Positions 1 through 7,364 of a stretch of DNA of 20,509 bases are shown here, in pieces. The stretch covers positions 1 to 20,509 of the forward strand of contig JAFLDQ010000054.1 in assembly GCA_017302355.1 (NCBI GenBank). Direction: 5' to 3'. Position numbers and translations under genes: made by a program. The first letter of the stretch is position 1. Each line of letters starts with the position of its first letter. Source of the DNA: Dechloromonas sp. GTDB lineage: Bacteria > Pseudomonadota > Gammaproteobacteria > Burkholderiales > Rhodocyclaceae. The notes beneath the pieces are model-generated. The model saw only the letters and a program-made list of their open reading frames with translations, was not told the DNA's origin and did not search any database.

Positions 1-966
1 CTGCTGTCGCACGCCCTGCACTCGCAGGTGGCGATGCACGCCGAGTACGGCGGCGTCGTCCCGGAACTGGCGTCGCGCGACCATATCCGGCGTGTCGTGC
101 CCCTGTTGCGGTCGACGCTCGAAAATGCCGGAAAATCGCTGGCCGACGTCGATGCCGTCGCCTACACGCGCGGTCCCGGCCTCGCCGGCGCCCTGCTCGT
201 CGGTTGCGCCTTCGCCGAAGCGCTGGCAGTGGCGCTGGATAAGCCGACGATCCCGGTGCATCACCTCGAAGGGCATCTGCTGTCGCCGCTGCTGTCGAGC
301 GATCCGCCGGGTTTTCCGTTCGTCGCGCTGCTGGTTTCCGGCGGCCACACGCAATTGATGCGGGTGACCGGCGTTGGCGACTACGAACTGCTCGGCGAAA
401 CGCTGGACGATGCGGCCGGCGAGGCCTTCGACAAGAGCGCCAAGCTGCTCGGGCTGCCTTACCCCGGTGGAGCCTTGCTGTCGCAGCTGGCCGAGCTTGG
501 CACGCCGGGTGTGTACGAACTGCCGCGGCCGATGCTGCATTCCGGCGACCTGAGCTTCAGTTTTTCCGGGCTGAAAACGGCGGTGTTGACGCTGGTGCGC
601 GAGCAGGACGAGCCGCTGACCGATGAATTCCGGGCCGATGCGGCGCGCGCCTTCCAGGAAGCCATCGTCGAGGTGCTGGTGAAAAAGTCGCTGCAGGCGC
701 TGAAGCAGACCGGCCTCGGACAGCTGGTCGTGGCCGGCGGGGTCGGCGCCAACCGGCAGTTGCGGTCGACGCTCGATAATGAGGCAAAACGCCGACGCTT
801 CCGCGTCTATTATCCGGAGCTGGAATTCTGCACCGACAACGGGGCGATGATCGCGCTCGCCGGTTGCCTGCGCCTGCAGGGCGGGGTGGCCGCGAAGCCG
901 GCCGGCGATTTCGCGGTGCAGCCGCGCTGGCCGCTGATCGACACCGCAGCTGGCGCCGCGCAGTAG
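1..966 (+). CDS. tsaD: tRNA N6-adenosine threonylcarbamoyltransferase TsaD, 5'-truncated by the window edge
   Basis: TsaD transfers the threonylcarbamoyl group from threonylcarbamoyl-AMP to A37 of ANN-decoding tRNAs, working with TsaB and TsaE in the cytoplasm. The reading frame is open from base 1, and residues before the first ATG (base 28) already match the family, so the true start lies upstream of the window and about 20-30 residues are missing. The kinase-like (ASKHA) fold is visible: ELASRDH near the N-terminus, the metal-binding HLEGH motif at about bases 262-276, a SGGHTQL phosphate loop, and the C-terminal [11 protein letters not shown] and CTDNGAMIA blocks. It ends in TAG at 964-966. 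The 3' end is overlapped antisense by the small cysteine-rich gene at 810-1070. Identification is very secure; only the start is missing. Confidence 0.97.
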   Translation: MLSHALHSQVAMHAEYGGVVPELASRDHIRRVVPLLRSTLENAGKSLADVDAVAYTRGPGLAGALLVGCAFAEALAVALDKPTIPVHHLEGHLLSPLLSSDPPGFPFVALLVSGGHTQLMRVTGVGDYELLGETLDDAAGEAFDKSAKLLGLPYPGGALLSQLAELGTPGVYELPRPMLHSGDLSFSFSGLKTAVLTLVREQDEPLTDEFRADAARAFQEAIVEVLVKKSLQALKQTGLGQLVVAGGVGANRQLRSTLDNEAKRRRFRVYYPELEFCTDNGAMIALAGCLRLQGGVAAKPAGDFAVQPRWPLIDTAAGAAQ

Positions 967-1070
967 AAAAACAGCCGGTTTTCACCGTCGACCGCGAGCG
1001 ACGCCTTCCTTTCCTTGCGTTTCGGACAGTTCTTGCAGCGCGGTTTGCTCTTGCAGCATTTCTTTGCCAT
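810..1070 (-). CDS. Small cysteine- and lysine-rich protein downstream of katA, function unknown
   Basis: This is an 86-codon frame starting at the ATG at 1070. The start is supported by a strong AAGGAG ribosome binding site about 9 bases upstream. The N-terminus is very basic and cysteine-rich ([20 protein letters not shown]), with Cys at 6, 7, 12 and 15 and a further one at about 37, which suggests a small metal- or nucleic-acid-binding protein. Short proteins with a similar Cys/Lys start occur in other proteobacteria as uncharacterised ORFs; that is from memory. Roughly the first 35 residues lie in the gap after tsaD. The remainder runs antisense through the last 157 bases of tsaD and looks low-complexity, so the protein may originally have been shorter. 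It lies about 65 bases downstream of katA on the same strand and may be cotranscribed with it. Confidence 0.6.
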   Translation of the reverse strand: MAKKCCKSKPRCKNCPKRKERKASLAVDGENRLFFYCAAPAAVSISGQRGCTAKSPAGFAATPPCRRRQPASAIIAPLSVQNSSSG

Positions 1071-1095
1071 CGTCGTCTGCTCCTTCCGTGATCGT

Positions 1096-1129
1096 GCCGG
1101 GCCGGGCGGCGGCGGCCACCCGGCCCGGC
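1096..1129 (-). terminator. GC-rich hairpin just downstream of katA
   Basis: There is a perfect 11-bp inverted repeat (1096-1106 with 1119-1129, GCCGGGCCGGG and its complement) around a 12-base loop, starting 6 bases after the katA stop codon. On the katA strand it is not followed by a T-run, so it is not a classical intrinsic terminator. It could instead slow transcription, protect the katA 3' end, or set relative expression of the small gene that follows. Confidence 0.5.
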
Positions 1130-1134
1130 GGCCC

Positions 1135-2574
1135 TCAGGGGGTGAGCCCGAGCGCCTTGGCGACACCAGCGCCGTAGGCCGGATCGGCCTTGCTGCAATT
1201 GGCGATGTGGCGGCGCTTGATGGCTTCCGGCGCATCGCCCATGGCGCGGGCGGTATTGTCGAAGAGGATCTGCTGCTGGGCCGGCGTCATCAGGCGGAAG
1301 AGGGCGCCGGGCTGCGAGTAGTAGTCGGCGTCCTCGCGGTGGTTCCAGTGGTCGGCGGCGCCTTCGAGCGACAGCGGCGGTTCGCGGAAGTCCGGCTGTT
1401 CCTGCCATTCGCCGTAGCTGTTCGGCTCATAGCCGAGCGTCGCGCCGTGGTTGCCGTCGGTGCGCATCTGGCCGTCGCGGTGGTAGCTGTGCACCGGGCA
1501 GCGCGGTGCGTTCACCGGAATCTGGTGGTGATTGACGCCGAGCCGGTAACGCTGCGCGTCGCCGTAGGAAAATAGCCGCGCCTGCAGCATCTTGTCCGGC
1601 GAGAAGCCGATGCCGGGGACGACGGCGGCCGGATTGAAGGCCGACTGCTCGACTTCGGCAAAGAAGTTCTCCGGGTTGCGGTTGAGTTCCATGACGCCGA
1701 CCTCGATCAGCGGGTAGTCGGCATGTGGCCAGACCTTGGTCAGGTCGAACGGGTTGTAGGGCGTCCGCGAGGCGTCCTGCTCAGGCATGATCTGGACGAA
1801 CAGCGTCCATTTCGGGAAATCGCCGCGGTCGATGGCGTCGAGCAGGTCGCGCTGGTGCGATTCGCGGTCGTTGCCGATGATCGCGGTCGCTTCGGCGTCG
1901 CTCAGGTTGCGGACGCCCTGCTGCGACTTGAAGTGGAACTTGACCCAGTGGCGCTCGTTGCGGGCGTTGATGAAGCTGAAGGTGTGCGAGCCGAAACCGT
2001 GCATGGTGCGATAGCTGGCCGGGATGCCGCGGTCGGACATGACGATGGTGACTTGGTGCAGCGCTTCCGGCAGCGAGGTCCAGAAATCCCAGTTGTTCCT
2101 GGCCGAGCGCAGGTTGGTGCGCGGGTCGCGCTTGACCGCGTGGTTGAGGTCGGGAAACTTCAGCGGGTCGCGCAGGAAGAAGACCGGCGTGTTGTTGCCG
2201 ACCATGTCCCAGTTGCCTTCCTCGGTGTAGAACTTGACGGCGAAGCCGCGGATGTCGCGCTCGGCGTCGGCCGCGCCGCGCTCGCCGGCCACCGTCGTGA
2301 AGCGGGCGAACAGCTCCGTCTTCTTGCCGACCGCCGAGAAGATCCTGGCGCGGGTGTAGCGGCTGATGTCGTGCGTGACGGTGAAGGCGCCGTAGGCGCC
2401 AGAACCCTTGGCGTGCATGCGGCGCTCGGGGATCACCTCGCGGTCGAAGTGGGCGAGCTTCTCCAGCAGCCAGACGTCCTGCAGCAGCGCCGGACCGCGC
2501 GGACCGGCGGTCATCGTGTTCTGGTTGTCCACCACCGGGCAACCGGCGGCGGTGGTCAGTTTCCTGTCATTCAT
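1135..2574 (-). CDS. katA: Monofunctional haem catalase KatA (small-subunit type)
   Basis: Catalase converts two H2O2 to water and O2 in the cytoplasm. The protein is 479 residues, the usual length of small-subunit (clade 3) catalases and without the C-terminal flavodoxin-like domain of large HPII enzymes. Key residues are visible: distal His54 in [12 protein letters not shown], the Asn of VGNNTP (about 127), and the proximal haem ligand Tyr337 in the [14 protein letters not shown] motif, followed by NHHQIPVN. The ATG at 2574 was chosen over an in-frame start 18 codons upstream because GGAGG lies six bases before it and family proteins start here. An upstream promoter and a dyad resembling a LysR-type site (2627-2681) suggest induction by oxidative stress. 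The gene sits between plsY and tsaD, which are usual neighbours in proteobacteria. Confidence 0.96.
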   Translation of the reverse strand: MNDRKLTTAAGCPVVDNQNTMTAGPRGPALLQDVWLLEKLAHFDREVIPERRMHAKGSGAYGAFTVTHDISRYTRARIFSAVGKKTELFARFTTVAGERGAADAERDIRGFAVKFYTEEGNWDMVGNNTPVFFLRDPLKFPDLNHAVKRDPRTNLRSARNNWDFWTSLPEALHQVTIVMSDRGIPASYRTMHGFGSHTFSFINARNERHWVKFHFKSQQGVRNLSDAEATAIIGNDRESHQRDLLDAIDRGDFPKWTLFVQIMPEQDASRTPYNPFDLTKVWPHADYPLIEVGVMELNRNPENFFAEVEQSAFNPAAVVPGIGFSPDKMLQARLFSYGDAQRYRLGVNHHQIPVNAPRCPVHSYHRDGQMRTDGNHGATLGYEPNSYGEWQEQPDFREPPLSLEGAADHWNHREDADYYSQPGALFRLMTPAQQQILFDNTARAMGDAPEAIKRRHIANCSKADPAYGAGVAKALGLTP

Positions 2575-2626
2575 GGCATGCCTCCTCGATTGGATGAAAG
2601 CCGGTCGTGGTTGACCCGACGCTTCC

Positions 2627-2656
2627 ATTCTAGAAAGGCATGGGCGCCCTGACCAA
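2627..2656 (-). promoter_or_regulatory. Candidate sigma-70 promoter of katA
   Basis: Read on the minus strand there is a -35-like TTGGTC (2651-2656), an 18-base spacer and a -10 box TAGAAT (2627-2632, five of six matches to TATAAT). The start would fall about 45 bases upstream of the katA ATG. The -35 is weak, which fits an activator-dependent promoter. Confidence 0.45.
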
Positions 2657-2681
2657 TCGAAAGTCGTTATGAGGTCGATTG
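2654..2681. promoter_or_regulatory. Inverted repeat overlapping the katA -35 region, possible activator site
   Basis: CAATCGA (2654-2660) and its exact complement TCGATTG (2675-2681) flank a 14-base spacer. The position at and just upstream of the weak -35 is where LysR-type activators such as OxyR bind. The match to the E. coli OxyR consensus is only partial, so the regulator is not identified. Confidence 0.35.
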
Positions 2682-2721
2682 CCGTCGCCTATGGTGCGGC
2701 GATGGCCGGCGGCGGGAGCGG

Positions 2722-3318
2722 TCAGGCCTGCTTCCTGGCGCCGATCTTCGTTTCCCGGCCGGCCAGCAGGCGCTGGAGGTTCTGCCAGTGCTTGCCGATC
2801 AGCGCCATGGCCAGAATGGCGATGACCAGGATCCGCGCGCTGGCGCCGTGCATCAGCAGCGAATAGACCGGGGCCAGCGCGGCGGCGAGAATCGCGGCCA
2901 GCGATGAATAGCGGAAGACGAAGGCGACCAGCAGCCAGGTGCCGATCGCCGCCAGGCCGAGCAGCGGATCGAGGGCGATCAGCACGCCGATGGCGGTGGC
3001 GACCCCCTTGCCGCCCCGGAACTTGAGAAAGACCGGGAAGAGGTGGCCGAAGAAGACGGCCAGCGCGACCAGGCCGATGATTTCGTCGGCGAAACCCATG
3101 CGCTGGGCGGCATGGACCGCCACCCAGCCCTTCAGCGCGTCGCCGAGCAGCGTCAACAGCGCTGCCTTCTTGTTGCCGCTGCGCAGCACGTTGGTGGCGC
3201 CGGGGTTGCCCGAGCCGTAACTGCGCGGATCGGCCAGCCCGAACAGCCGCGAGGAAATCATCGCGAAGGGAACGGAACCGAGGAGGTAGGCGGCAAGGAG
3301 GACGAGAGCCGTTTGCAT
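2722..3318 (-). CDS. plsY: Glycerol-3-phosphate acyltransferase PlsY
   Basis: PlsY acylates sn-glycerol-3-phosphate from acyl-phosphate, the first step of phospholipid synthesis with PlsX, and is an inner-membrane protein. The 198-residue length is normal. The family motifs appear in order: GSVPFA at 14-19 on the first membrane helix, GSGNPGATNVLR at 35-46, and RGGKGVAT at 101-108, with several hydrophobic helices between them. The start at 3318 is in the expected place relative to motif 1, although no good ribosome binding site precedes it. It is divergent from folB with a 66-base gap, the same pairing as in many proteobacteria including E. coli (ygiH/ygiG). Confidence 0.96.
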   Translation of the reverse strand: MQTALVLLAAYLLGSVPFAMISSRLFGLADPRSYGSGNPGATNVLRSGNKKAALLTLLGDALKGWVAVHAAQRMGFADEIIGLVALAVFFGHLFPVFLKFRGGKGVATAIGVLIALDPLLGLAAIGTWLLVAFVFRYSSLAAILAAALAPVYSLLMHGASARILVIAILAMALIGKHWQNLQRLLAGRETKIGARKQA

Positions 3319-3339
3319 GGAGGCGGGGGGTCACTGGGT

Positions 3340-3345
3340 TACAAT
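3340..3345 (+). promoter_or_regulatory. Possible -10 box for folB
   Basis: TACAAT (five of six matches) lies in the plsY-folB divergent gap, 39 bases before the folB ATG. No convincing -35 is seen at 16-18 bases. Confidence 0.3.
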
Positions 3346-3384
3346 CCGGGCCGATTCTACACTTTCGCCACGGTCGACCGCCCA

Positions 3385-3735
3385 ATGGATCTGATTTTCA
3401 TCGACGAACTGCGCGCAGAAACCTGGATAGGCATCTATCCGCGCGAAAAGGCCATGCCGCAGGTGGTCGAGATTTCGCTGCAGATCGGCGTGTCGACCGC
3501 ATCGGCCAGCGCCAGCGACGATATCCGCGATACCGTCGATTACTCCGCAGTGGTCGACCGCCTGCGCGCCGACCTCGCGGTCAGCCATTTCAACCTGCTC
3601 GAAACACTGGCGGAACACGTCTCCACCTGGCTGCTCGGGGAATTCGCCGTCCACTGGGTCCGCGTGTCGGTCGCCAAGCTGGGCACGCTGCCCGGCGTCC
3701 GGCGTGTCGGGGTGATAATCGAACGCGCGATGTAG
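3385..3735 (+). CDS. folB: Dihydroneopterin aldolase FolB
   Basis: FolB cleaves 7,8-dihydroneopterin to 6-hydroxymethyl-7,8-dihydropterin and glycolaldehyde in folate synthesis. The 116-residue protein has the normal family length and opens with the typical DLIFIDELRAETWIGIYPRE segment. Conserved residues that can be placed are Glu21 (substrate binding), Tyr53 in VDYSAV, Glu73 in LLETLAEH and the catalytic Lys98 in VAKLGTLPG. The ATG at 3385 is chosen because the family starts there; the longer open frame upstream is antisense to plsY. folB is divergent from plsY and convergent with ybaK, with a 50-base gap. Confidence 0.95.
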   Translation: MDLIFIDELRAETWIGIYPREKAMPQVVEISLQIGVSTASASASDDIRDTVDYSAVVDRLRADLAVSHFNLLETLAEHVSTWLLGEFAVHWVRVSVAKLGTLPGVRRVGVIIERAM

Positions 3736-3785
3736 AAACCCCGGGGACGGCGCGGGTGGACGGAGGCCGGCGGCGGTGGATTGCG

Positions 3786-4277
3786 TCAGGCCTTGAGCGC
3801 CGCCGCGACCGGCTTCGGGTTGAGCGTGCGCAGGAGGTCGTGCGGGTGCAGGCCGACCAGGAAACCGCGCCGGCCGCCGTTGATGTAGATCAGCGGCAGG
3901 TCGAGGATGGTCTTTTCGAGGTAGATGGGCATCTGCTTCTTCGTTGCGAAGGGGCTGGTGCCGCCGACCAGATAGCCGGTATGGCGGCTGGCGGCTTCGG
4001 GCGCGCATGGCTCGACCTTCTTGCAGCCGATCTGGCGGGCGAGTTCCCTGGTCGAAACCTTGCAGTCGCCGTGCATCAGCACGATCAGCGGCCGCGCGTT
4101 CTCGTCCGCGAAGACCAGCGTCTTGACCACCGCGTGCTCATCCACGTTCAGCTCGCGCGCCGAAACCCGCGTGCCGCCGTGTTCCTCATAGGCGTAGACA
4201 TGGCTGGAGAAGGGAATCCCGTGTGTTTTCAGGAACTTGATCGCCGGGGTCTCGGCGGCGTGGGGGTTCTTGCTCAT
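3786..4277 (-). CDS. ybaK: Cys-tRNA(Pro)/Cys-tRNA(Cys) deacylase, YbaK/EbsC family
   Basis: This family hydrolyses cysteine wrongly attached to tRNA(Pro), a trans-editing function related to the ProRS INS domain. The protein is 163 residues, close to the usual ~160. It begins with the typical TPAIKFLKTHGIPF segment, followed by the conserved lysine in VVKTLVF (Lys52), LMHGDCKVSTRELA, and GYLVGGTSPFATKKQMP, where the GGTSP loop forms the active-site pocket. It ends with the YINGGRRGFLVGLHP block. The start is the ATG at 4277, eight bases after the xerD stop, so it is the last gene of the proA-ogt-xerD-ybaK run. It converges on folB. Confidence 0.93.
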   Translation of the reverse strand: MSKNPHAAETPAIKFLKTHGIPFSSHVYAYEEHGGTRVSARELNVDEHAVVKTLVFADENARPLIVLMHGDCKVSTRELARQIGCKKVEPCAPEAASRHTGYLVGGTSPFATKKQMPIYLEKTILDLPLIYINGGRRGFLVGLHPHDLLRTLNPKPVAAALKA

Positions 4278-4285
4278 GCGCCATT

Positions 4286-5206
4286 CTAGCCGCGTGGATG
4301 GTGCGTGGCGTGCAGGCTCTTCAGGCGTTCGCGGGCGACGTGCGTGTAGATCTGCGTCGTCGAAATGTCGGCGTGGCCGAGCAGCAGCTGGACGACGCGC
4401 AGGTCGGCGCCGTGGTTGAGCAGGTGGGTGGCGAAGGCGTGGCGGAGAACGTGCGGCGAGAGCTTTTCCGGGGCGATGCCGGCGCGCAGGGCGTAGCGTT
4501 TGATCAGCTGCCAGAAGGCCTGGCGGGTCATCGGCCCGCCGCGCGCCGTGATGAAGAGGGCGTCGCTCCGCTGCCCGTCGAGGATCTCCCGCCGGGCTTC
4601 GTTCAGGTAGCGGCCAAGCCAGTCGATGGCTTGTTCGCCAAGCGGCACCAGGCGTTCCTTGCTGCCCTTGCCGACGGTGCGCAGCACGCCTTCGTTGAAG
4701 CTGATCTCGTGCAATCCGAGATGGACCAGTTCGGAAACCCGCAGGCCGGTGGCGTACAGGGTTTCCAGCATGGCGCGGTCGCGCAGGCCGAGCGGGGTTT
4801 CCAGGTCGGGCGCGACAAGCAGGCTGTCGACCTGCTTTTCCGACATGACCTTGGGCAGGCGCGAGGGGCGCGCCGGGTTGGCGACCTTCAGCGTCGGGTC
4901 GGCGACGATGCGGCCGCGGGCGAGCTGCCAGCGGAAGAAGCGGCGCAGCGTCGACAGGTAGCGCGCCTGCGAGCTGACGCGGGTCTGCCGGGAAAGATGG
5001 GCGATGAAGGCGCTGAGGGTCGTGTCGCGGAGGTCGAGCAGCGCTTCGTGATCGTGGCTGGCCAGCCACAGCGACAGCCGGCCGAGATCGGAGCGGTAGC
5101 TGTCGAGGGTCGCCCTGGCGAGGCCGTCCTCCAGCCAGAGGGCGTCGCAGAAGTTGTCGATCTCGGCGCGATCAGCCGGGCGGGCGGACGGATTCGCGGT
5201 GTTCAT
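4286..5206 (-). CDS. xerD: Tyrosine recombinase XerD
   Basis: XerD with XerC resolves chromosome dimers at dif under FtsK control. The 306-residue protein has the N-terminal SAM-like core-binding domain (about 15-100) and the C-terminal catalytic domain. All catalytic residues are present: Arg156 (ATGLRVSEL), Lys180 (VGKGSKERLVP), His252 and Arg255 (HVLRHAFATHLL), His278 (LLGHADISTTQ) and nucleophile Tyr287 (IYTHV). The complete set and chromosomal context favour XerD over XerC or an integron/phage integrase. The start at 5206 fits family length; an ATG eight codons upstream (5230) is also possible, and neither has a strong ribosome binding site. Its 5' end overlaps the 3' end of ogt by about 35 bases, suggesting translational coupling. 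Confidence 0.94.
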   Translation of the reverse strand: MNTANPSARPADRAEIDNFCDALWLEDGLARATLDSYRSDLGRLSLWLASHDHEALLDLRDTTLSAFIAHLSRQTRVSSQARYLSTLRRFFRWQLARGRIVADPTLKVANPARPSRLPKVMSEKQVDSLLVAPDLETPLGLRDRAMLETLYATGLRVSELVHLGLHEISFNEGVLRTVGKGSKERLVPLGEQAIDWLGRYLNEARREILDGQRSDALFITARGGPMTRQAFWQLIKRYALRAGIAPEKLSPHVLRHAFATHLLNHGADLRVVQLLLGHADISTTQIYTHVARERLKSLHATHHPRG

Positions 5207-5663
5207 GCTGTAGCAGCCAGCGCTTGACATCGAGCAGGAAGCCGCCGCGTTCGCCGGCGAAGCCGCCCAGCCCGCCGCCGCTGGCGACCACGCGATGGCA
5301 GGGGACGACGACCGGGTACGGATTGGCGCCGCAGGCCTGACCGATGGCGCGCGGCGCGTTCTTGAGGCTTTCCGCCAGTTGACCGTAGGTGTGCGTTTCC
5401 CCCGGCGGGATGGCGGCGATCTCCGCCCACACCCGCCGCTGGAAGGTGGTGCCCGCCGGGCGCAGCGGCAGGCTGAAGGTGAAGTCCGGATCGGCCAGAT
5501 AGGCGCGCAACTGACGGGCGGCCTCGGCGGCGAGCGGCGTGCCCGGCGCCTGTTCCGGGCGCGGCTCGAGGAAGTCGATGGCCGTCACTTCGTCGTCGCT
5601 GCACTGGATGCCGAGGGCGAACCCCGGCGCGGCGACAACGGTCTGGTAGCTGTTTGCGTTCAT
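5172..5663 (-). CDS. ogt: Methylated-DNA--protein-cysteine methyltransferase (Ogt type)
   Basis: This suicide repair protein moves the alkyl group from O6-alkylguanine or O4-alkylthymine in DNA to its own cysteine. The 163-residue length matches free-standing Ogt/AGT rather than the Ada fusion. The active-site motif PCHRVV carries the acceptor Cys122, preceded by RAIGQACGANPYP, which holds the helix-turn-helix recognition arginine and the Asn hinge. TTFQRRVWAEIAAIPPGET is typical of the family. The ATG at 5663 is preceded by GGAGG five bases upstream; the open frame continues upstream but without family similarity. It is the second gene of the proA operon, about 100 bases after proA, and overlaps xerD. 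Confidence 0.94.
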   Translation of the reverse strand: MNANSYQTVVAAPGFALGIQCSDDEVTAIDFLEPRPEQAPGTPLAAEAARQLRAYLADPDFTFSLPLRPAGTTFQRRVWAEIAAIPPGETHTYGQLAESLKNAPRAIGQACGANPYPVVVPCHRVVASGGGLGGFAGERGGFLLDVKRWLLQHEHRESVRPPG

Positions 5664-5678
5664 GTCTGCCTCCACGAT

Positions 5679-5694
5679 GCCTGCTGCGGTCGAC
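5679..5694. repeat. Copy of the recurrent 16-mer containing TGCGGTCGAC (proA-ogt gap)
   Basis: GCCTGCTGCGGTCGAC here is identical to 17735-17750. Its last 12 bases also occur at 14548-14559. Its core 10-mer recurs elsewhere in the window. Confidence 0.55.
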
Positions 5695-5723
5695 CCGAAA
5701 AAATGGCCAGGATTCGCCAAGCC

Positions 5724-5742
5724 GGAAGCCATGCCGGCTTCC
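5724..5742 (-). other. Short hairpin between proA and ogt
   Basis: GGAAGCC (5724-5730) pairs with GGCTTCC (5736-5742) across a 5-base loop, starting about 20 bases after the proA stop on the minus strand. A T6 run lies about 25-30 bases further on rather than directly after it, so this could be a weak or partial terminator that limits readthrough into ogt. Confidence 0.3.
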
Positions 5743-5762
5743 TGCCCGAGGGCGGCCGATCC

Positions 5763-7019
5763 TCAGCCGCGGACATGCCCGTCGCCGAGGACGATCCACT
5801 TCTGGCTGGTCAGCCCCTCCAGCCCGACCGGGCCGCGGGCGTGGATCTTGTCGGTCGAGATGCCGATCTCGGCGCCCAGCCCGTACTCGAAACCGTCGGC
5901 GAAGCGCGTCGAGGCGTTGATCATGACCGACGCCGAATCGACCTGGCGCAGGAAGCGCATCGCCTTCGGGTGGTTGTCGGTGACGATGGCGTCGGTGTGG
6001 TGCGACGAGTAGCGGTTGATGTGGTCGATGGCCTCGTCGATGCCGGCGACGACTTTCGCTGAGATGATCGGGGCGAGGAACTCGGCGAGGTAGTCGTCCT
6101 CGGTCGCCGGCACGGCTTCCCTGACCAGCGCGCACGTCTCGGCGCAGCCGCGGATCTCGACGCCCTTGGCGGTCAGCATCGCGGCGATCGCCGGCAGCTG
6201 GGCGGCGGCGACGGCGCGGGCGACGAGCAGCGATTCGGCGGTGTTGCAGGTGCCGTAGCGCTGCGTCTTGGCGTTCTCGACGATCTTCAGCGCCTTGGCC
6301 GGGTCGGCGTCGTCGTCGATGTAGACATGGCAGTTGCCGTCGAGGTGCTGGATCATCGGCACCCGCGATTCGGCCAGCAGCCGCGCGATCAGGCCCTTGC
6401 CGCCGCGCGGGACGATGACGTCGACGAACTCGCGCATGGTGATCAGCTCGCCGACCGCGGCGCGGTCGGTGGTGGCGATGACCTGCACCGATTCGGCGGG
6501 CAGCCCGGCGCCCCGCAGGCCTTCCTCCACCAGCGCGGCGATGGCGCGGTTGGAGCGGATGGCTTCCGAGCCGCCGCGCAGGATGGCGGCGTTGCCGGAT
6601 TTCAGGCAGAGTGCGGCGGCGTCCGCCGTCACGTTCGGCCGCGCCTCGTAGATGATGCCGATGACGCCGAGCGGCACGCGCATCCGGCCGACCTGGATGC
6701 CGGAGGGCCGGAATCTGAATTCGCCCATTTCGCCGATCGGATCGGGCAGCTTGGCCACCTGCTCGACGCCCTCGGCCATGCTGTCGACGCCCTTTTCCGA
6801 AAGCGTCAGGCGGTCGAGCAGCGCGGTTTCGAGGCCGCCGCTTCTTGCCGCGGCGAGGTCTTCCCGGTTGGCGGCGACCAGCGCCGCCTTGTCGCGGCGG
6901 ATGGCGCCGGCGATGTGCAGCAGCGCGGCGTTCTTCTCGGCGGTCGTCGCCATCGCCAGGCGGCGCGAGGCGGCGCGAGCCTGACGGCCGACGGTCCGCA
7001 TGTAGTCCTTGAGTTCCAT
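5763..7019 (-). CDS. proA: Gamma-glutamyl phosphate reductase ProA
   Basis: ProA reduces gamma-glutamyl phosphate to glutamate-5-semialdehyde with NADPH, the second step of proline synthesis. The 418-residue length is standard. Motifs of the aldehyde-dehydrogenase fold are visible: [17 protein letters not shown] (about 115-131), [13 protein letters not shown] (about 141-153), [10 protein letters not shown] (about 202-211), and the catalytic Cys258 in [11 protein letters not shown]. The ATG at 7019 matches the family N-terminus; the 21-codon upstream extension contains the promoter and is unlikely to be translated. No proB is adjacent. It is the first gene of a minus-strand run with ogt, xerD and ybaK, transcribed from the TATAAT box at 7048-7053. 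Confidence 0.96.
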   Translation of the reverse strand: MELKDYMRTVGRQARAASRRLAMATTAEKNAALLHIAGAIRRDKAALVAANREDLAAARSGGLETALLDRLTLSEKGVDSMAEGVEQVAKLPDPIGEMGEFRFRPSGIQVGRMRVPLGVIGIIYEARPNVTADAAALCLKSGNAAILRGGSEAIRSNRAIAALVEEGLRGAGLPAESVQVIATTDRAAVGELITMREFVDVIVPRGGKGLIARLLAESRVPMIQHLDGNCHVYIDDDADPAKALKIVENAKTQRYGTCNTAESLLVARAVAAAQLPAIAAMLTAKGVEIRGCAETCALVREAVPATEDDYLAEFLAPIISAKVVAGIDEAIDHINRYSSHHTDAIVTDNHPKAMRFLRQVDSASVMINASTRFADGFEYGLGAEIGISTDKIHARGPVGLEGLTSQKWIVLGDGHVRG

Positions 7020-7047
7020 GTGGTTCGGGGCGGTAGCGGAAAAGCCC

Positions 7048-7053
7048 ATTATA
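7048..7053 (-). promoter_or_regulatory. Perfect -10 box of the proA operon
   Basis: On the minus strand the sequence reads TATAAT exactly, placing the transcript start about 20 bases before the proA ATG. No good -35 is seen at 16-18 bases, so it is a -10-dominated promoter or uses an activator. Confidence 0.55.
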
Positions 7054-7133
7054 GCGAGCAAAACTGGAGGGAACTTCCGCAAGCGGGTAAACTCTTAACG
7101 GCAACTACGATACGGGCGTGAAACGGGGAAGAG

Positions 7134-7364
7134 ATGGCTGAGAAACTGATTTTGCCGGCTGAGGCCAGGGTTTGCGCAACGTGTAGCTACTGGGACGGCG
7201 AGCGCCGCGTGGATACCGAGATGAGGCTGGTCGTCGTGGCCATGGATTGCCAGGGCGAGTGTCTGGCGCAGGCGGTGCACAAGCACGGCGTCACCGACGC
7301 GCGCAGCGAATGCGATTGCATGTGGGAAGACCTCGAACCCGACGCCGCAATCACGGCGAAGTAG
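7134..7364 (+). CDS. Small six-cysteine protein of unknown function
   Basis: This 76-residue acidic protein begins at ATG 7134, after a purine-rich GGGGAAGAG that can serve as ribosome binding site at short spacing. Cysteines are arranged as CxxC (14, 17), CxxxC (39, 43) and CxC (60, 62), with Trp near the first and last pairs (SYWDG, CMWED). Three spaced Cys pairs suggest a zinc or iron-sulphur site, but I recognise no named family. It has no signal peptide or membrane segment. It is divergent from proA across a 114-base gap and convergent with holA: its TAG and the holA stop are directly adjacent. Cys spacing, the clean start and its filling of the whole proA-holA gap argue that it is a real gene. 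Confidence 0.75.
   Translation: MAEKLILPAEARVCATCSYWDGERRVDTEMRLVVVAMDCQGECLAQAVHKHGVTDARSECDCMWEDLEPDAAITAK

Noticed and set aside
1107..1118. GGC-rich run as a microsatellite
   Set aside because: It is only the loop of the katA downstream hairpin and too short to be a tandem repeat tract.
4286..5206. xerD as a mobile-element integrase
   Set aside because: The neighbours are housekeeping genes, no att repeats or tRNA are adjacent, and the sequence matches chromosomal XerD with the full catalytic set.
5203..7104. 633-codon minus-strand open frame joining proA and ogt
   Set aside because: It is out of frame with both genes, very Arg/Pro-rich, and the real proA and ogt frames have intact catalytic motifs.
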